The notes: generated by a model from the letters alone, not told the origin. Shown: positions 1 to 9,079, numbered from the stretch's first letter. The stretch is 37,436 nt of DNA from Pseudomonas sp. ISL-84 (GCA_018613035.1 JAGGRA010000061.1:1-37436); one strand, 5' to 3'. Translations and numbers: made by a program.

Positions 1-23
1 ACCCATGCCGGGCGCACATAATA

Positions 24-50
24 AAACAGGTCCCTCTTGAGGACCTGTTT
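24..50 (-). terminator. Intrinsic terminator after ydcC-like gene
   Basis: A perfect 10 bp stem (24-33 with 41-50) and a 7-base loop are followed, on the minus strand, by a T-rich run (TTTTATTAT). It lies just past the stop codon of the lipoprotein gene and ends that transcript. Confidence 0.85.
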
Positions 51-61
51 AAGGTAAGGCT

Positions 62-1075
62 TTATTTCACCATGTCACCCTGGACGGAACGGGCAAGCAT
101 GGACATCTCTTCTGGAGATAAATCGTTGGAAGCAATCATGTAATCAACACCCTGGTATGTCCATGAAATGGTGTTGTCAGATAAAGCTCCAATTGTAAAC
201 CCGAGATCAACCGGTTCTCCTTTGACTGAAGTTACAGAGGATGAAGCTGGCATTACAGTTGCTTTTTCCTGTACAAGCGTGAAGGATTTTTCGCCATCAT
301 AGGTTAAAACAACCCGCTTGCCGCCTTCTGTTTTCATTTCCTTCTCATCGACTAAATTCACTCCGGCGATTTCCATTTGAGGATATTTAACCGAGAATTC
401 CTGTTCTTCCACCTCTGCCATAACCGGCACTTCCAGCTGGGCACCTGTCATGTTCTTCTGCATATCAAAGTCCTTTTTATCAAAGCTGGCATTAAACTTC
501 ACATTTGAGAATTCTACAGTTACAAGTGCATTTTTATCCGGGTCCATAACCTTTACGCTAACCGGAGACAGGTCAGACTTTTTCAGTGTGATTTCCTGGA
601 CTGGAAGCATTTGATTATTTTGGTATCTTGTTTTCGTTTCAAACACATAATGATCTTTTGTAGCGGAGAACTTAGCTTCCTTATCCTCAATAATATCCTT
701 GACTAGTGATTCATATAAATAAGCCTGGCTGCTGTTCTGCGGCCAATCGCTCTGGAAGCGGAAGCTCTTATTCAGCGCAGGAGTGAGGACAAATACGCCG
801 TCATCGTTTCGCAGGATCATTTGGCTTTGGTCCTTTTGGGCATTTTTAAGGTTCACCCGGTAATAGGTTGGTTCCTTATGCCAAACTTCAATATCATAGG
901 TTTGCGGGTCGGTGCCCATTTGCAGGGTCATTTTGGCATCTGCCTTATACCCTTTAATGTCTTCCAGCTTATTGCCAAGCTCCTTTACAACATCGTCTTG
1001 TGATTTAGATCCACAGGCAGACAATGCAAAAACAACCATGAGCCCGGCAAGCAGCATTAACAACTTTTTTTTCAT
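62..1075 (-). CDS. ydcC: LolA-like outer-surface lipoprotein (YdcC family)
   Basis: Predicted lipoprotein of 337 residues. The N-terminus is a lipoprotein signal peptide: MKKK, a hydrophobic stretch and the lipobox LSAC with Cys21 as the lipidation site. The rest is a mostly beta, secreted-type sequence of the LolA-like fold seen in B. subtilis YdcC, with a charged DDVVKELGNKLEDIKGYKA segment after the lipobox. The ATG is preceded by AAGGGG at about 8 bases. The order acpS then ydcC on the same strand matches B. subtilis, where alr follows; here the gene is followed at once by a terminator. It is expected to sit on the outer face of the membrane; no catalytic motif is visible and the precise role is unknown. 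Confidence 0.85.
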   Translation of the reverse strand: MKKKLLMLLAGLMVVFALSACGSKSQDDVVKELGNKLEDIKGYKADAKMTLQMGTDPQTYDIEVWHKEPTYYRVNLKNAQKDQSQMILRNDDGVFVLTPALNKSFRFQSDWPQNSSQAYLYESLVKDIIEDKEAKFSATKDHYVFETKTRYQNNQMLPVQEITLKKSDLSPVSVKVMDPDKNALVTVEFSNVKFNASFDKKDFDMQKNMTGAQLEVPVMAEVEEQEFSVKYPQMEIAGVNLVDEKEMKTEGGKRVVLTYDGEKSFTLVQEKATVMPASSSVTSVKGEPVDLGFTIGALSDNTISWTYQGVDYMIASNDLSPEEMSMLARSVQGDMVK

Positions 1076-1379
1076 TCCTTCAGCCCCTTTGTCTCATTTC
1101 AGTGAGATCGGCCAATCCTTTTGGCCTGTCTCTCCTATCGCACTATGAATATATGAGACAACCTTAGGGAATATGCTAGGAGGAATGGCAAGCTTTGTTA
1201 ATTTCTTGCCTCTGTTAAAATGGCCAGTTGAATTCCACTCAAGAAACATCGAACCGCTGGTGATACCAAACCCTTGTTGCATGGGTATGCTTTGACACTC
1301 TTCTCCTGATAGAGTCTCGTGCCTCCTGCTCCAATTACCAGGGTGCCAATATGATGATGAGCTTTAGAACACCCAGTTA
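1076..1379 (-). other. Spacer between acpS and ydcC with two overlapping short open frames
   Basis: This 304-base stretch has no confident gene. On the minus strand one frame is open from about 1330 to its stop at 1094; an ATG at 1282 would give 62 residues (starting MQQGFGITSG), without a good ribosome binding site. A second minus frame is open from the acpS end to about 1197 and reads HHHIGTLVIGAGGTRLYQ in part. Neither matches a family I recognise. Two long overlapping open frames in a spacer suggest the remains of a gene, but this is only a suspicion. Confidence 0.3.
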
Positions 1380-1733
1380 TTAAGTTTCTTCGATGACCAC
1401 CTGCGCAATGGCATATTTTCTGCTATGGGAAATTGACAGGTGGACCCCTTTTTTAAAAGGCTTCGATATAAAAGGCTTTCCCAGTTCATCTTTTTCAATT
1501 TCAATATCCTGAAAAGAAAGTTTTTCGCCAATTCCGGTTCCGGCCGCTTTGGAGAAGGCCTCTTTCGCAGCAAATCTCCCAGCAAGATACTCGGCACGCC
1601 TTTTTTCCGGCAATTCATTATACACAGTTATTTCCCTCGGAGTCAGAATCCTCTCAGGAAACCGCTCCTGCCTGGCTATTATTTTTCGGATGCGGTCAAG
1701 CTCGGCAATATCTATTCCAATTCCTGAAATCAT
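1380..1733 (-). CDS. acpS: Holo-[acyl-carrier-protein] synthase
   Basis: AcpS transfers 4'-phosphopantetheine from CoA to the serine of apo-acyl carrier protein, which activates fatty acid synthesis in the cytoplasm. The 117-residue length is typical for this small trimeric family. The Mg/CoA-binding elements are visible: [12 protein letters not shown] at the N-terminus with Asp8, and the central [16 protein letters not shown] motif with the second metal-binding Glu. [15 protein letters not shown] near the C-terminus is also typical. The ATG is preceded by GAAGGA. Its place between the rhomboid gene (divergent) and ydcC is the same as in B. subtilis. Confidence 0.96.
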   Translation of the reverse strand: MISGIGIDIAELDRIRKIIARQERFPERILTPREITVYNELPEKRRAEYLAGRFAAKEAFSKAAGTGIGEKLSFQDIEIEKDELGKPFISKPFKKGVHLSISHSRKYAIAQVVIEET

Positions 1734-1933
1734 CTCTCATCTTCCTTCTATTTAGATTATCTGCTGCATAAAGAATACAGTAGAAGCTTAGGTATGTACA
1801 CACACAAAGACCTGGGCGCTATACTAAACTGCTTTATTTATATGAACAAGGGTTATCGCATGATGAAAACAGCCCTTTCAGGCTATGATGGAAATATAAG
1901 AAACCTATTAACCAACAATAACGGAGGTTACCT

Positions 1934-2659
1934 ATGTTTACGAGAACGGAAAGCTTAAAAGAATTTATTCGTTTTTACCCTGTTGTTTCCGTCATCATTT
2001 TTATCCATATCTTACTCTATTTATTAACAGTCATTCCCATCTTTCCCAATGCGCTAATATTTGAGAAACTCGCGGGAGTCAATCTATATATCGTCCAGGG
2101 TGAATACTGGCGGCTTTTCACCCCGATGATTTTGCATAGCGGATTTCCCCATGTTCTATTCAATAGCTTTTCTCTTGTTCTATTTGGCCCTGCCCTGGAA
2201 CGGATCCTCGGGAAAATGAAATTCATCTTTCTATATGTTACAGCCGGGGTGGCGGCCAACATCGCCACACTCATTCTGGAACCAATGACATATATACATG
2301 TTGGAGCGAGCGGAGCTATATTTGGTTTATTCGGCTTCTTTGCGGCCATCATTATCTTCCGCAAAGACCTTTTATCAAGGGAGAACTCGCAAATCATTCT
2401 GACCATTACCGTGATTGGTGTGATCATGACCTTTTTGCAGCCAAATATAAATGTAACAGCCCATATTTTCGGGCTTATCTCCGGGTTCCTGATCGGCGCA
2501 GCTTTCCTTTCAAAAGGACGTCAGTCAATGACATCCGGGATCACACGTCCCGGGAAAATGTCCGGATTGCGCCCTTCCCTAAAAGGAATACCCGCTTCCA
2601 GGCTCCTATTATGGAGTGTGATTTTGCTGTTGGCTGTATTGGGGTTTCTGGCAAAATAA
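1934..2659 (+). CDS. ydcA: Rhomboid family intramembrane serine protease
   Basis: Polytopic membrane protease of 241 residues that cleaves substrates inside the bilayer. The catalytic pair is visible: Ser in GASGAIFGLFGF and His in TAHIFGLISGFLIG two helices later. The upstream HSGFPHVLFNSFSL helix (the H-x-x-x-N type element that forms the oxyanion site) is also present. Six hydrophobic segments can be counted, plus a basic cytoplasmic linker before the last helix. The ATG follows ACGGAGGTT at a good distance. It is the only plus-strand gene in the first 12 kb, which is also its orientation in B. subtilis (ydcA) relative to acpS. Substrate unknown. Confidence 0.93.
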   Translation: MFTRTESLKEFIRFYPVVSVIIFIHILLYLLTVIPIFPNALIFEKLAGVNLYIVQGEYWRLFTPMILHSGFPHVLFNSFSLVLFGPALERILGKMKFIFLYVTAGVAANIATLILEPMTYIHVGASGAIFGLFGFFAAIIIFRKDLLSRENSQIILTITVIGVIMTFLQPNINVTAHIFGLISGFLIGAAFLSKGRQSMTSGITRPGKMSGLRPSLKGIPASRLLLWSVILLLAVLGFLAK

Positions 2660-2762
2660 AAGGCTCTTTTCTAAAAGGTTTATTGTTGTTAATTGGCCTT
2701 TTTTCATAGGTTGTTGTTGTTATTTATGAATTCTGCCCGTTGATTTGCGAAAACAGCCAAAT

Positions 2763-2793
2763 AAAAAAGAAAGGCGCTCATTGGCGCTTTTCT
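2763..2793 (-). terminator. Intrinsic terminator shared by the convergent rhomboid and ydbT genes
   Basis: GCGC-centred stem (2768-2777 with 2784-2793, one G-T pair) with a six-base loop; T-runs follow on both strands, so it can act in both directions. The stem overlaps the stop codon and last codons of ydbT. Confidence 0.8.
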
Positions 2794-4256
2794 TTTTGTA
2801 ATGCATTACCGTTCAAGCCTGTATAAGAGTACCATTTATATATCGCATTTACGTCTTTTCGGTCCAGATCAAGCACCGTTCCGCCCGTTCCGCCAGTCCC
2901 GGACATGGCTACTGCTTCAATGGTAGCCAGATTCTGCTTTTTTTGAAAATAGCTTTCACTCATCGTAAGCGATTGAATGCGATTTTTCCTCATAAAAACA
3001 GTCGTCCTGACTATGCCGCGATATCTGAGCGCAAGCTGATGCGAACTAATATCCCAACCGGCATCTTTGTACTTAAGATACGACCAGACAAAGGAGAAGA
3101 TCAACAGCAGCAGAGAGAAGTATCCCAATGGCCTGAAAAAAATAATCGGAGCAATAATTAAGGGCAGGATCCCTAGAAGCCCCCTCCAAATATACCTATT
3201 GAGCGCTCTCTTTGGAGCTTTGAAAAAGCCTGGCTGGAGTTCGTAATCAGGCAAATCTGATTTTAACAATCCTGCTATCCTGCTTCTTTTTACAATCGGC
3301 AAAACCATGACACGGGCGCTTTCACTATCTTCGAGTGAACCGCCAGCGCTTTCTACATAAACAGTGGCCAATCCAAACGGCTGCCTTATAAGATTCTCAC
3401 TGATCTGAATAGCTTGGATGCGATGCAGCGGGATGGTCATTTGTCTTTTTTCCAGCAAACCTCTGGTTATGATTAATTCCTTGTCTGTTTTTCTCAGTGT
3501 GAAATCGGCATACTTTAGCATCGTTCCTACAAGGGCAATAATCCATGCAAACACGAAGCCGATAAAGACAAGAATGCTCACAAAAATGACGCCGTTCGCA
3601 ATAAACCCTTCCAATCCCGCAAAAACTTTATCATAAGGAATGATTTCTTCAAATTGAAAAATAAGAGCAAAAACTGCCGAAATGACAACTCCCACTCCAC
3701 TTGACGTTGAAGCAAGAAGGAGCAGCTGTCCCGGTGAAATTTTATAAATGATTTTCCGCATTGCTGCAGCAGATTCTAATTCATTGCTGTTTTCTGAAGG
3801 TTTCTTTTTGGCCGTTGAAAATGCCTGCTGAATAAAATCAGCATCTTTCCTGGAAATAGCGGTCAGCACTGCTTCCGCATCTCCTCCACCGCTAGAACCA
3901 GCGGTTTCCACCTTCATTTTCACAAGCCCGAAAGGCCTCTGCAGCAGCCCTTCAGATAAGTCCAAACTTTGAATTCTTTCAAGCGGGATATACCTTTTCT
4001 TTCTGACTAGAATACCATACTCAATTCGGAGCTCCCCCTCCTCAAGTCTATAGGTATACCTTAGCCAGGAAAGGACTCCGATGATAAACACAGCCATAAC
4101 AACTCCAGCTGTAATAACCAGCTGAAACACTTCGCCGTTTCCACCCCTGCTTCCAAAAACGACAAAGATTAAGAACGGAACAATCAATTCCTTCAGCTGC
4201 TTCAGGAAATTCGATACTGCAGATATTGGATGCAGACGCCTCGGATTAGACATCAT
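2778..4256 (-). CDS. ydbT: Membrane protein with three bacterial PH (bPH2/YdbS-like) domains, YdbT
   Basis: Membrane protein of 492 residues (B. subtilis YdbT is of near-equal length) built from repeated hydrophobic hairpins and YdbS-like bPH2 domains. Three copies of the domain signature can be seen: YIPLERIQSLDLSEGLLQRPFGL, MTIPLHRIQAIQISENLIRQPFGL and, more diverged, TVFMRKNRIQSLTMSESYFQ. Start chosen at the MM pair (ATG at 4256 or 4253): AAGGG lies upstream and longer frames would run deep into ydbS. It overlaps the ydbS stop by about 11 bases, so the two are translationally coupled and probably form one membrane complex. In Bacillus the pair is linked with resistance to certain bacteriocins; that is family knowledge, not visible here. 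Confidence 0.9.
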   Translation of the reverse strand: MMSNPRRLHPISAVSNFLKQLKELIVPFLIFVVFGSRGGNGEVFQLVITAGVVMAVFIIGVLSWLRYTYRLEEGELRIEYGILVRKKRYIPLERIQSLDLSEGLLQRPFGLVKMKVETAGSSGGGDAEAVLTAISRKDADFIQQAFSTAKKKPSENSNELESAAAMRKIIYKISPGQLLLLASTSSGVGVVISAVFALIFQFEEIIPYDKVFAGLEGFIANGVIFVSILVFIGFVFAWIIALVGTMLKYADFTLRKTDKELIITRGLLEKRQMTIPLHRIQAIQISENLIRQPFGLATVYVESAGGSLEDSESARVMVLPIVKRSRIAGLLKSDLPDYELQPGFFKAPKRALNRYIWRGLLGILPLIIAPIIFFRPLGYFSLLLLIFSFVWSYLKYKDAGWDISSHQLALRYRGIVRTTVFMRKNRIQSLTMSESYFQKKQNLATIEAVAMSGTGGTGGTVLDLDRKDVNAIYKWYSYTGLNGNALQKEKRQ

Positions 4257-4725
4257 CGTCTGCAACCCTTGCCAATTGAGAAATGAAAAAGCGCAGCTCC
4301 TCCGCTTCTTCCACATCCAACGCAGGAATCTCATGGACTGTAGCAGCAGTGGATATTATGACAGTTGCCAACCGATACTTCCGTAAAATCGGTCCTTGTC
4401 TTGTGTCAACATGCTGTACCCGAATCATCGGGACAAGCGTTCTTTTAATAACAAAGATTCCATGTTTAAGTTCAATTTCTTTTTCCCGAACCTCATATCT
4501 CCATCTCTTCCACCTCAAAGTTGGAATAATCATAATCACAAAATAGGCATAGGCAGAAAAAAACATCAGGGCAGCCCCTATCACCCAGATAGGCCAGTCG
4601 AATAAGCTGGTTAAAGCAATGATTCCCCCTGATAAAAGCAAAGGAAATACAGAGTGGATCGAGCCGGAGATTCGCCATGCAAGCAGTCCCCGTGCCGGAA
4701 TCCTTTTATGCGGCTCTGTAATCAT
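4246..4725 (-). CDS. ydbS: PH domain-containing membrane protein YdbS
   Basis: Small membrane protein of 159 residues, the length of B. subtilis YdbS. It has two hydrophobic helices near residues 20-65, then a single bPH2 domain with the signature VPMIRVQHVDTRQGPILRKYRLATV. The ATG at 4725 is chosen because AGGGGG lies 6 bases upstream and because it gives the family length; a longer open frame upstream lacks a binding site. It overlaps ydbT, so the two are co-translated. Probable partner of YdbT in the membrane; molecular function not established. Confidence 0.91.
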   Translation of the reverse strand: MITEPHKRIPARGLLAWRISGSIHSVFPLLLSGGIIALTSLFDWPIWVIGAALMFFSAYAYFVIMIIPTLRWKRWRYEVREKEIELKHGIFVIKRTLVPMIRVQHVDTRQGPILRKYRLATVIISTAATVHEIPALDVEEAEELRFFISQLARVADDDV

Positions 4726-4821
4726 GTAGTACCCCCTGGAATTCCAAAATATCACTCTTATTAGTATACATGACACGAAAAAGAAGTGTCTTCCTTTTAT
4801 GAAAAAAGTGGGGGCATACGA

Positions 4822-5784
4822 TTAAATTTCAAAGCTCGACTGGTCAATAAATTTTAGATTCTGTTTCGTCCTTAGGTCCTCAGCCAGCTGGAATAGGGCA
4901 CTGTCCTTCATCTTCGCTTCAATCATACAATGGATTTCCGGAACTGAGCCTTTTATATTTTGCAGGAATTCCATGAACATTTCAGAGTCGACATAATCTG
5001 CATGGGCCCTGAAATCCTTTTCTGATTTCGGGCTTGAAATATGCATTTTCACAGGAAGATCAGAAAGTTCCCATGTACCAGTAACTCTCTCCCACTGATC
5101 GACCCAGTTGTCGTTCTGAAAGTTCGCCAGATGATGATGGTAATCAAAAACAAGCGGAATTCCAAGTTTTTCACACAGATACAAGGTGTCATCAAGCGTA
5201 AAGGTGGTATCATCATTCTCGAGGATAACCATCTGCTGAATGCCGGCGGGCGTGAACCCCCAATTATGTATAAACTGCTCCAGAGCCTTTTCTTTATCAT
5301 CATAACCGCCGCCCACATGGAGAACACAGCGATGAGACGGGTCAACCCGCATTCCTTTTAACAGCGCCTGATGCATAGCTAACGTTTTAATGGACATATT
5401 CAGCGTGTCCACTTTTGGTGTATTAAGCAGTACAAAATGGTCTGGATGAAAGTCCACCCTCATGGGATATACCTCTAAAAAGTCCCCGATATTGGATAAA
5501 GCCTCCTTAAGAGGACGCATATATTTCCAATCAGACAATTCCTCATGATTGGCAAGCGGAATTAACCGCGAGCTGAACCGAAAAAAATGAATATCATGTG
5601 CCGCGTTATGCTTCAGCAAACGGAGGCAGTTCTCCAGGTTAGAAACTGCAATCCGCTCAAGCCTGCCAATGGCCGCCTCCTGATCTTTGATTGAAGAAAA
5701 TTGTTTGAACGTCATCGTTTGCGAGGGCGAAGCATTTTTTAAATTCATGCTCATTGCGACATATCCGAGGCGTACAATCGTCAT
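4822..5784 (-). CDS. uvsE: UV DNA damage endonuclease
   Basis: UvsE/UVDE nicks DNA immediately 5' of UV photoproducts and starts an excision repair route independent of UvrABC. The 320-residue product is a TIM-barrel of the AP endonuclease 2 superfamily. The metal-binding motifs expected for the family are present: FRFSSRLIPLANHE near the N-terminus, DFHPDHFVLLN, VLHVGGGYDDKEKA, ENDDTTFTLDDTL, FDYHHHLAN, HISSPKSEKDFRAHADYVD and MIEAKMKDSAL. Start chosen at the second of two adjacent ATGs, 8 bases after AGGAGGAAC. In B. subtilis this gene is not located between cshA and ydbS, so it has entered or moved within an otherwise conserved block. It reads with its neighbours but lies behind the cshA terminator. 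Confidence 0.95.
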   Translation of the reverse strand: MTIVRLGYVAMSMNLKNASPSQTMTFKQFSSIKDQEAAIGRLERIAVSNLENCLRLLKHNAAHDIHFFRFSSRLIPLANHEELSDWKYMRPLKEALSNIGDFLEVYPMRVDFHPDHFVLLNTPKVDTLNMSIKTLAMHQALLKGMRVDPSHRCVLHVGGGYDDKEKALEQFIHNWGFTPAGIQQMVILENDDTTFTLDDTLYLCEKLGIPLVFDYHHHLANFQNDNWVDQWERVTGTWELSDLPVKMHISSPKSEKDFRAHADYVDSEMFMEFLQNIKGSVPEIHCMIEAKMKDSALFQLAEDLRTKQNLKFIDQSSFEI

Positions 5785-5917
5785 CATTAGTTCCTCCTGT
5801 ACCTGCGTTTTCCTTAGTATGTACGGCTGCGGGGGAGAAATTACTATAAATGGCTGCGGCAGTTTTATTAAGGTCAAGGGCAACTTAAAATGATTTCTCT
5901 AGAAATATCCCGCCAAT

Positions 5918-5947
5918 AAAAAAAAAGAGAGCAAAAACTCTGCTCTC
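5918..5947 (-). terminator. Intrinsic terminator after cshA
   Basis: Seven-bp stem (5927-5933 with 5941-5947) followed on the minus strand by nine T residues, just past the cshA stop. Confidence 0.85.
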
Positions 5948-5956
5948 CCCCACTTA

Positions 5957-7432
5957 TTACCGATAGCTATTGCTGTTTGATCGGTTATTGTTATTATGGC
6001 GTTTTCCAGTGTGGCCTTGGCGGGATTTGTAGGATCCTTTTTGGCCTCCTTGCCTGCCTCTTCCGCCGTAGCCGCCGCGGCTTCGGTCGTTTGGCTTTCG
6101 ATCACGCTTGGATGGAAGCGGCTTTTCTTCCGTTAACTTAACTGGAGTAGTATCCGGTTCTTTTGTCAGCATTTTTAGCACAGCCTGAACAACTGTTGAA
6201 GCGTCCTTTTGGGCAAGCAATTCATCCGCAGCTTCTTTATAGCTATCAAGGTTATTTTCCTCGATCGTTTGCAGGATTTTATCCATAACGGCTTTTTGCT
6301 GGCCTTCAATCGCTTCATCAAGCGTTGGAGCATCCATGCGTTCCATTTTTCTCTTTGTTGTTTTTTCAACAACATGCAGATAAGATTTTTCGCGCGGGTT
6401 GATAAATGTCATGGCAACGCCTGTTTTGCCGGCACGTCCTGTACGCCCAATGCGGTGAACATAGCTTTCCGGATCCTGCGGGATATCAAAATTGTACACA
6501 TGTGTAACGCCGGAAATATCCAATCCGCGAGCGGCAACATCTGTTGCTACAAGGACGTCAATGCTGCCTTCCTTAAATTTGCGCAAAACAGAAATCCGCT
6601 TTGCCTGGCTTAAGTCTCCATGTATACCTTCTGCCATGTATCCGCGCAGGTTCAATGCCTCTGCAAGCTCGTCAACGCGGCGCTTGGTGCGTCCGAAAAC
6701 AATGGCCAATTCAGGTGATTGGATATCCAATAGCCTTGTTAGTACGTCAAACTTATTTTTTTCATGTACTTCAATATAATATTGCTCAATAGATGAAACA
6801 GTCATTTCCTTGGCCTGTACACGAACAACCTGAGGGTCTTTCATGAAACGCTCTGCCATTCTCCGGATTGGGGCTGGCATAGTAGCCGAGAAAAGAAGCG
6901 TCTGGCGCTCTTCTGGAATCTGCGCTAGGATTGCTTCAATGTCATCAATGAATCCCATATTCAGCATTTCATCCGCTTCATCGAGAATTGCCGTGTGGAC
7001 ATGATCAAGGCGCAGCGTTTTACGGTTGATATGGTCCAGAATCCGTCCCGGTGTTCCGACAATAATATGCGGCTTATTCTTTAATGCGCGAATTTGGCGG
7101 TTAATATCCTGGCCTCCATAGATTGAAAGGACTTTTGTTCTTTTGCCATAACCAATTTTATATAGCTCTTCAGATACTTGAATAGCAAGCTCGCGAGTTG
7201 GAGCGATCACGATTCCCTGGATAAAATCCTTCGTGTTGTCAATTTTATCAATCATCGGAATTCCAAACGCGGCCGTTTTTCCTGTCCCTGTTTGCGCCTG
7301 GCCGATTAAATCTTTATTTTCTAAGCTCAATGGAATCGTTTGGGCCTGGATTGGAGTCGCTTCTTCAAAACCCATTCGTTTTAGTGCTTTCATTGTCGCT
7401 GGGCTGATGCCCAAGTCTTGAAACTTTGTCAA
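5957..7432 (-). CDS. cshA: DEAD-box ATP-dependent RNA helicase CshA
   Basis: Cytoplasmic RNA helicase involved in mRNA turnover, ribosome assembly and cold adaptation in Firmicutes. All helicase motifs are present in order: Q motif ([13 protein letters not shown]), Walker A (AQTGTGKT, about residue 46), [25 protein letters not shown] and HRIGRTGR. The tail is rich in Arg, Gly, Asn and Ser ([12 protein letters not shown]), the usual RNA-binding C-terminus of CshA. The start is uncertain: an ATG at 7441 lies only one base after the GGAG, so I prefer the TTG at 7432 (protein MTKFQDLG...), 10 bases downstream. A leader with no obvious gene of about 150-500 bases precedes it, as expected for a cold-regulated helicase. 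Confidence 0.95.
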   Translation of the reverse strand: MTKFQDLGISPATMKALKRMGFEEATPIQAQTIPLSLENKDLIGQAQTGTGKTAAFGIPMIDKIDNTKDFIQGIVIAPTRELAIQVSEELYKIGYGKRTKVLSIYGGQDINRQIRALKNKPHIIVGTPGRILDHINRKTLRLDHVHTAILDEADEMLNMGFIDDIEAILAQIPEERQTLLFSATMPAPIRRMAERFMKDPQVVRVQAKEMTVSSIEQYYIEVHEKNKFDVLTRLLDIQSPELAIVFGRTKRRVDELAEALNLRGYMAEGIHGDLSQAKRISVLRKFKEGSIDVLVATDVAARGLDISGVTHVYNFDIPQDPESYVHRIGRTGRAGKTGVAMTFINPREKSYLHVVEKTTKRKMERMDAPTLDEAIEGQQKAVMDKILQTIEENNLDSYKEAADELLAQKDASTVVQAVLKMLTKEPDTTPVKLTEEKPLPSKRDRKPNDRSRGGYGGRGRQGGQKGSYKSRQGHTGKRHNNNNRSNSNSYR

Positions 7433-7441
7433 TGTATTCAT

Positions 7442-7981
7442 TCTCCTTCTAATCATAGAAAAATTTTGTTCCTGCACATTGCAGGCAGGAGTTCTCCTGA
7501 AAATTGGCCTATGAGGCACTCTTCCGGACGATTATAAGAAAAGTTAGGCATCCTGAAAGGAGCCCTGAACCGGAAGTATCCGGCTTCAGAAAGCTATACC
7601 TTCTTATTTTTATAAAAAGTGCGGTGTATTTTCGCTAAGAAGAGTCTCACTCAATATGAAACCCGCTTGAGGATAGGATGAGGGTAAGTTCAAACCCTAA
7701 TTGATTTATGGACAAGTAGGTCTCTTGAAATGAATGGCTTACCTTATTTTAAGATGGTTAGCACTCAATAAAATACGGCCTAAACGCAAGTACGTCAATG
7801 GAGGGAATTTTATTGCTTTGGCCAATTCCCTGTACAAACATACTTCCGTATTTAATGAAAAAAGACATTCTCCTGTTGGAGTATGTCCGGGTTTCCAAAA
7901 GAAGTTCCTGTTGGCACTTTGGTGTTAATATTACCATTTCCAAGTAAGCAATGCAAACCTGACGACTGGCTGAAAACCCTA
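7442..7981 (-). other. 540-base region upstream of cshA without a recognisable gene
   Basis: This holds the promoter and leader of cshA. A hairpin (about 7573-7592, CCGGA/TCCGG core) sits in the leader. Open frames on both strands (7734-7928 plus, 7758-7985 minus) overlap one another, lack good ribosome binding sites and resemble nothing I know. No clear terminator for the upstream hydrolase gene was found in it. Confidence 0.4.
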
Positions 7982-8677
7982 TCATGCCGGCTTTTCTTTT
8001 AGAAAATCGAGGATTTCGTGAAACAGCTGATCTCTTTCTTCACAATGACAGATTAAATGCTTCGAATCCTTTAAAAAAATCAGTTTTTTAGCAGAAGAAC
8101 CAATATTATTGTATAAGTATCGTGCGCTTCTGGGAGGAACGACACCATCACTTTCCCCTTGTGCGATTAGAGTTGGTACGGTAACCTGGTTCAGAATCGG
8201 CCTAATGGAAGCCACCAGACGTCGAAACTGAAGTGTAGCTGTTATTGGTGTAGCACTGATTTTCCGCTTGTACCTGACAAACATTTCATTGCCGGCCAGG
8301 TTTCCCCGAAAAGCATCCTTTACCATATCCTTAATATCGGAAAAAAGCTGCTTAGGATTTACGTAATAGGCAGCCGCACTGAGGAGAACTAATTTATCTA
8401 CAGGATAATGCACGGTTAAATAACTGGCAATCAGGCCGCCCATTGAAAAACCGACCACGTATACCTTTTCACACCGGTTAATAAGCCCTTTTAGTTCTTC
8501 TTCCGCATGCTCAATCCATTTGTGATAGGCGATGCCCTTAAGCTTCAATTCATCCCCGTGACCCGGTAATGTTGGCACTGAAATCTCCCAGTCTGTATGT
8601 TCCTTTAAATAATCAACGAGAGGCTCCACTTCATAAGGGGCTCCTGTAAAACCGTGTATACACATGCAGCCAATCAT
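7982..8677 (-). CDS. Alpha/beta hydrolase (carboxylesterase / monoacylglycerol lipase-like)
   Basis: Cytoplasmic alpha/beta-fold hydrolase of 231 residues. The N-terminal strand and oxyanion loop are in CIHGFTGAPYEVEPL; the nucleophile elbow is GFSMGG (Ser about residue 77); the acid is in AQGESDGVVPP and the catalytic His in LKDSKHLICHCEERD near the C-terminus. This layout and length are those of Bacillus Est30-type carboxylesterases, which cleave short-chain esters. The ATG follows GGTGAT at six bases. It lies between murF and cshA, separated from both by non-coding DNA, so it is probably its own unit. The substrate is not predictable. Confidence 0.85.
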   Translation of the reverse strand: MIGCMCIHGFTGAPYEVEPLVDYLKEHTDWEISVPTLPGHGDELKLKGIAYHKWIEHAEEELKGLINRCEKVYVVGFSMGGLIASYLTVHYPVDKLVLLSAAAYYVNPKQLFSDIKDMVKDAFRGNLAGNEMFVRYKRKISATPITATLQFRRLVASIRPILNQVTVPTLIAQGESDGVVPPRSARYLYNNIGSSAKKLIFLKDSKHLICHCEERDQLFHEILDFLKEKPA

Positions 8678-8797
8678 CCGTGATCACCGCCTTTTATTAA
8701 AAAATGGAGTCTTTTTCTATTTTACACTTTTTCCTTTTTCGCATACTAATCAAACCTATTACAAGCAGAAGAACTATAGAAAAATAATTTCAACCCC

Positions 8798-8813
8798 TGT
8801 TCCACGTGAAACA
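8798..8813. other. parS: parS site (ParB/Spo0J binding palindrome)
   Basis: The 16 bases TGTTCCACGTGAAACA match exactly the B. subtilis parS consensus, TGTTNCACGTGAAACA. The flanks extend the palindrome (ACCCC before, GGGGT after). It lies in a non-coding gap between murF and the hydrolase gene. parS loads ParB/Spo0J clamps and SMC for chromosome segregation and is typically origin-proximal, so the window probably comes from the origin-side of the chromosome. Confidence 0.9.
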
Positions 8814-8847
8814 GGGGTAAGTTACCTATAATAACAGTTTTAACCAA

Positions 8848-9079
8848 TTTATTTGTACGAGGATTTTTACAGCCATCTGATAGCTTCACAATCATCTCAT
8901 TCATTCGTTTCTGCTTGATTTGCTTACGCTTTGCACTAACAATCCAGCTGATATTGGAATATTTATAAAGCGGGGCCAGAGTATTTGAAAAAGAAAAGGC
9001 ATCCAGGATGCTGTTCTAGTACCTGTATAACTTCTGTTAAAGCTGCTTCATTATGCTTATTATCTTTATTGGACAGCAA
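8848..9079 (-). pseudogene. Decayed C-terminal part of a YdeI/OmdA-like protein
   Basis: Two minus-strand reading frames, joined by a frameshift near 8967, read like the C-terminus of YdeI/OmdA-associated proteins (often annotated as bacteriocin-protection proteins): LTEVIQVLEQHPGCLFFFKYS, followed in the other frame by SWIVSAKRKQIKQKRMNEMI and VKLSDGCKNPRTNK. In intact members these are contiguous (alanine-helix, FEKLSPSHRKEY, WIxxAKxxETRxxRIxKxI). The N-terminal half and the start are missing, and the linker between the two parts is damaged. The match rests on memory of the family pattern, so it is a moderate call. Confidence 0.55.

Noticed and set aside
7734..7985. Small genes on either strand upstream of cshA
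   Set aside because: The frames overlap one another on opposite strands, lack binding sites, and resemble no family known to me.
8794..8817. Intrinsic terminator of murF at the palindrome
   Set aside because: The palindrome is an exact parS site and is followed only by a broken T-run; it lies 280 bases after the murF stop.
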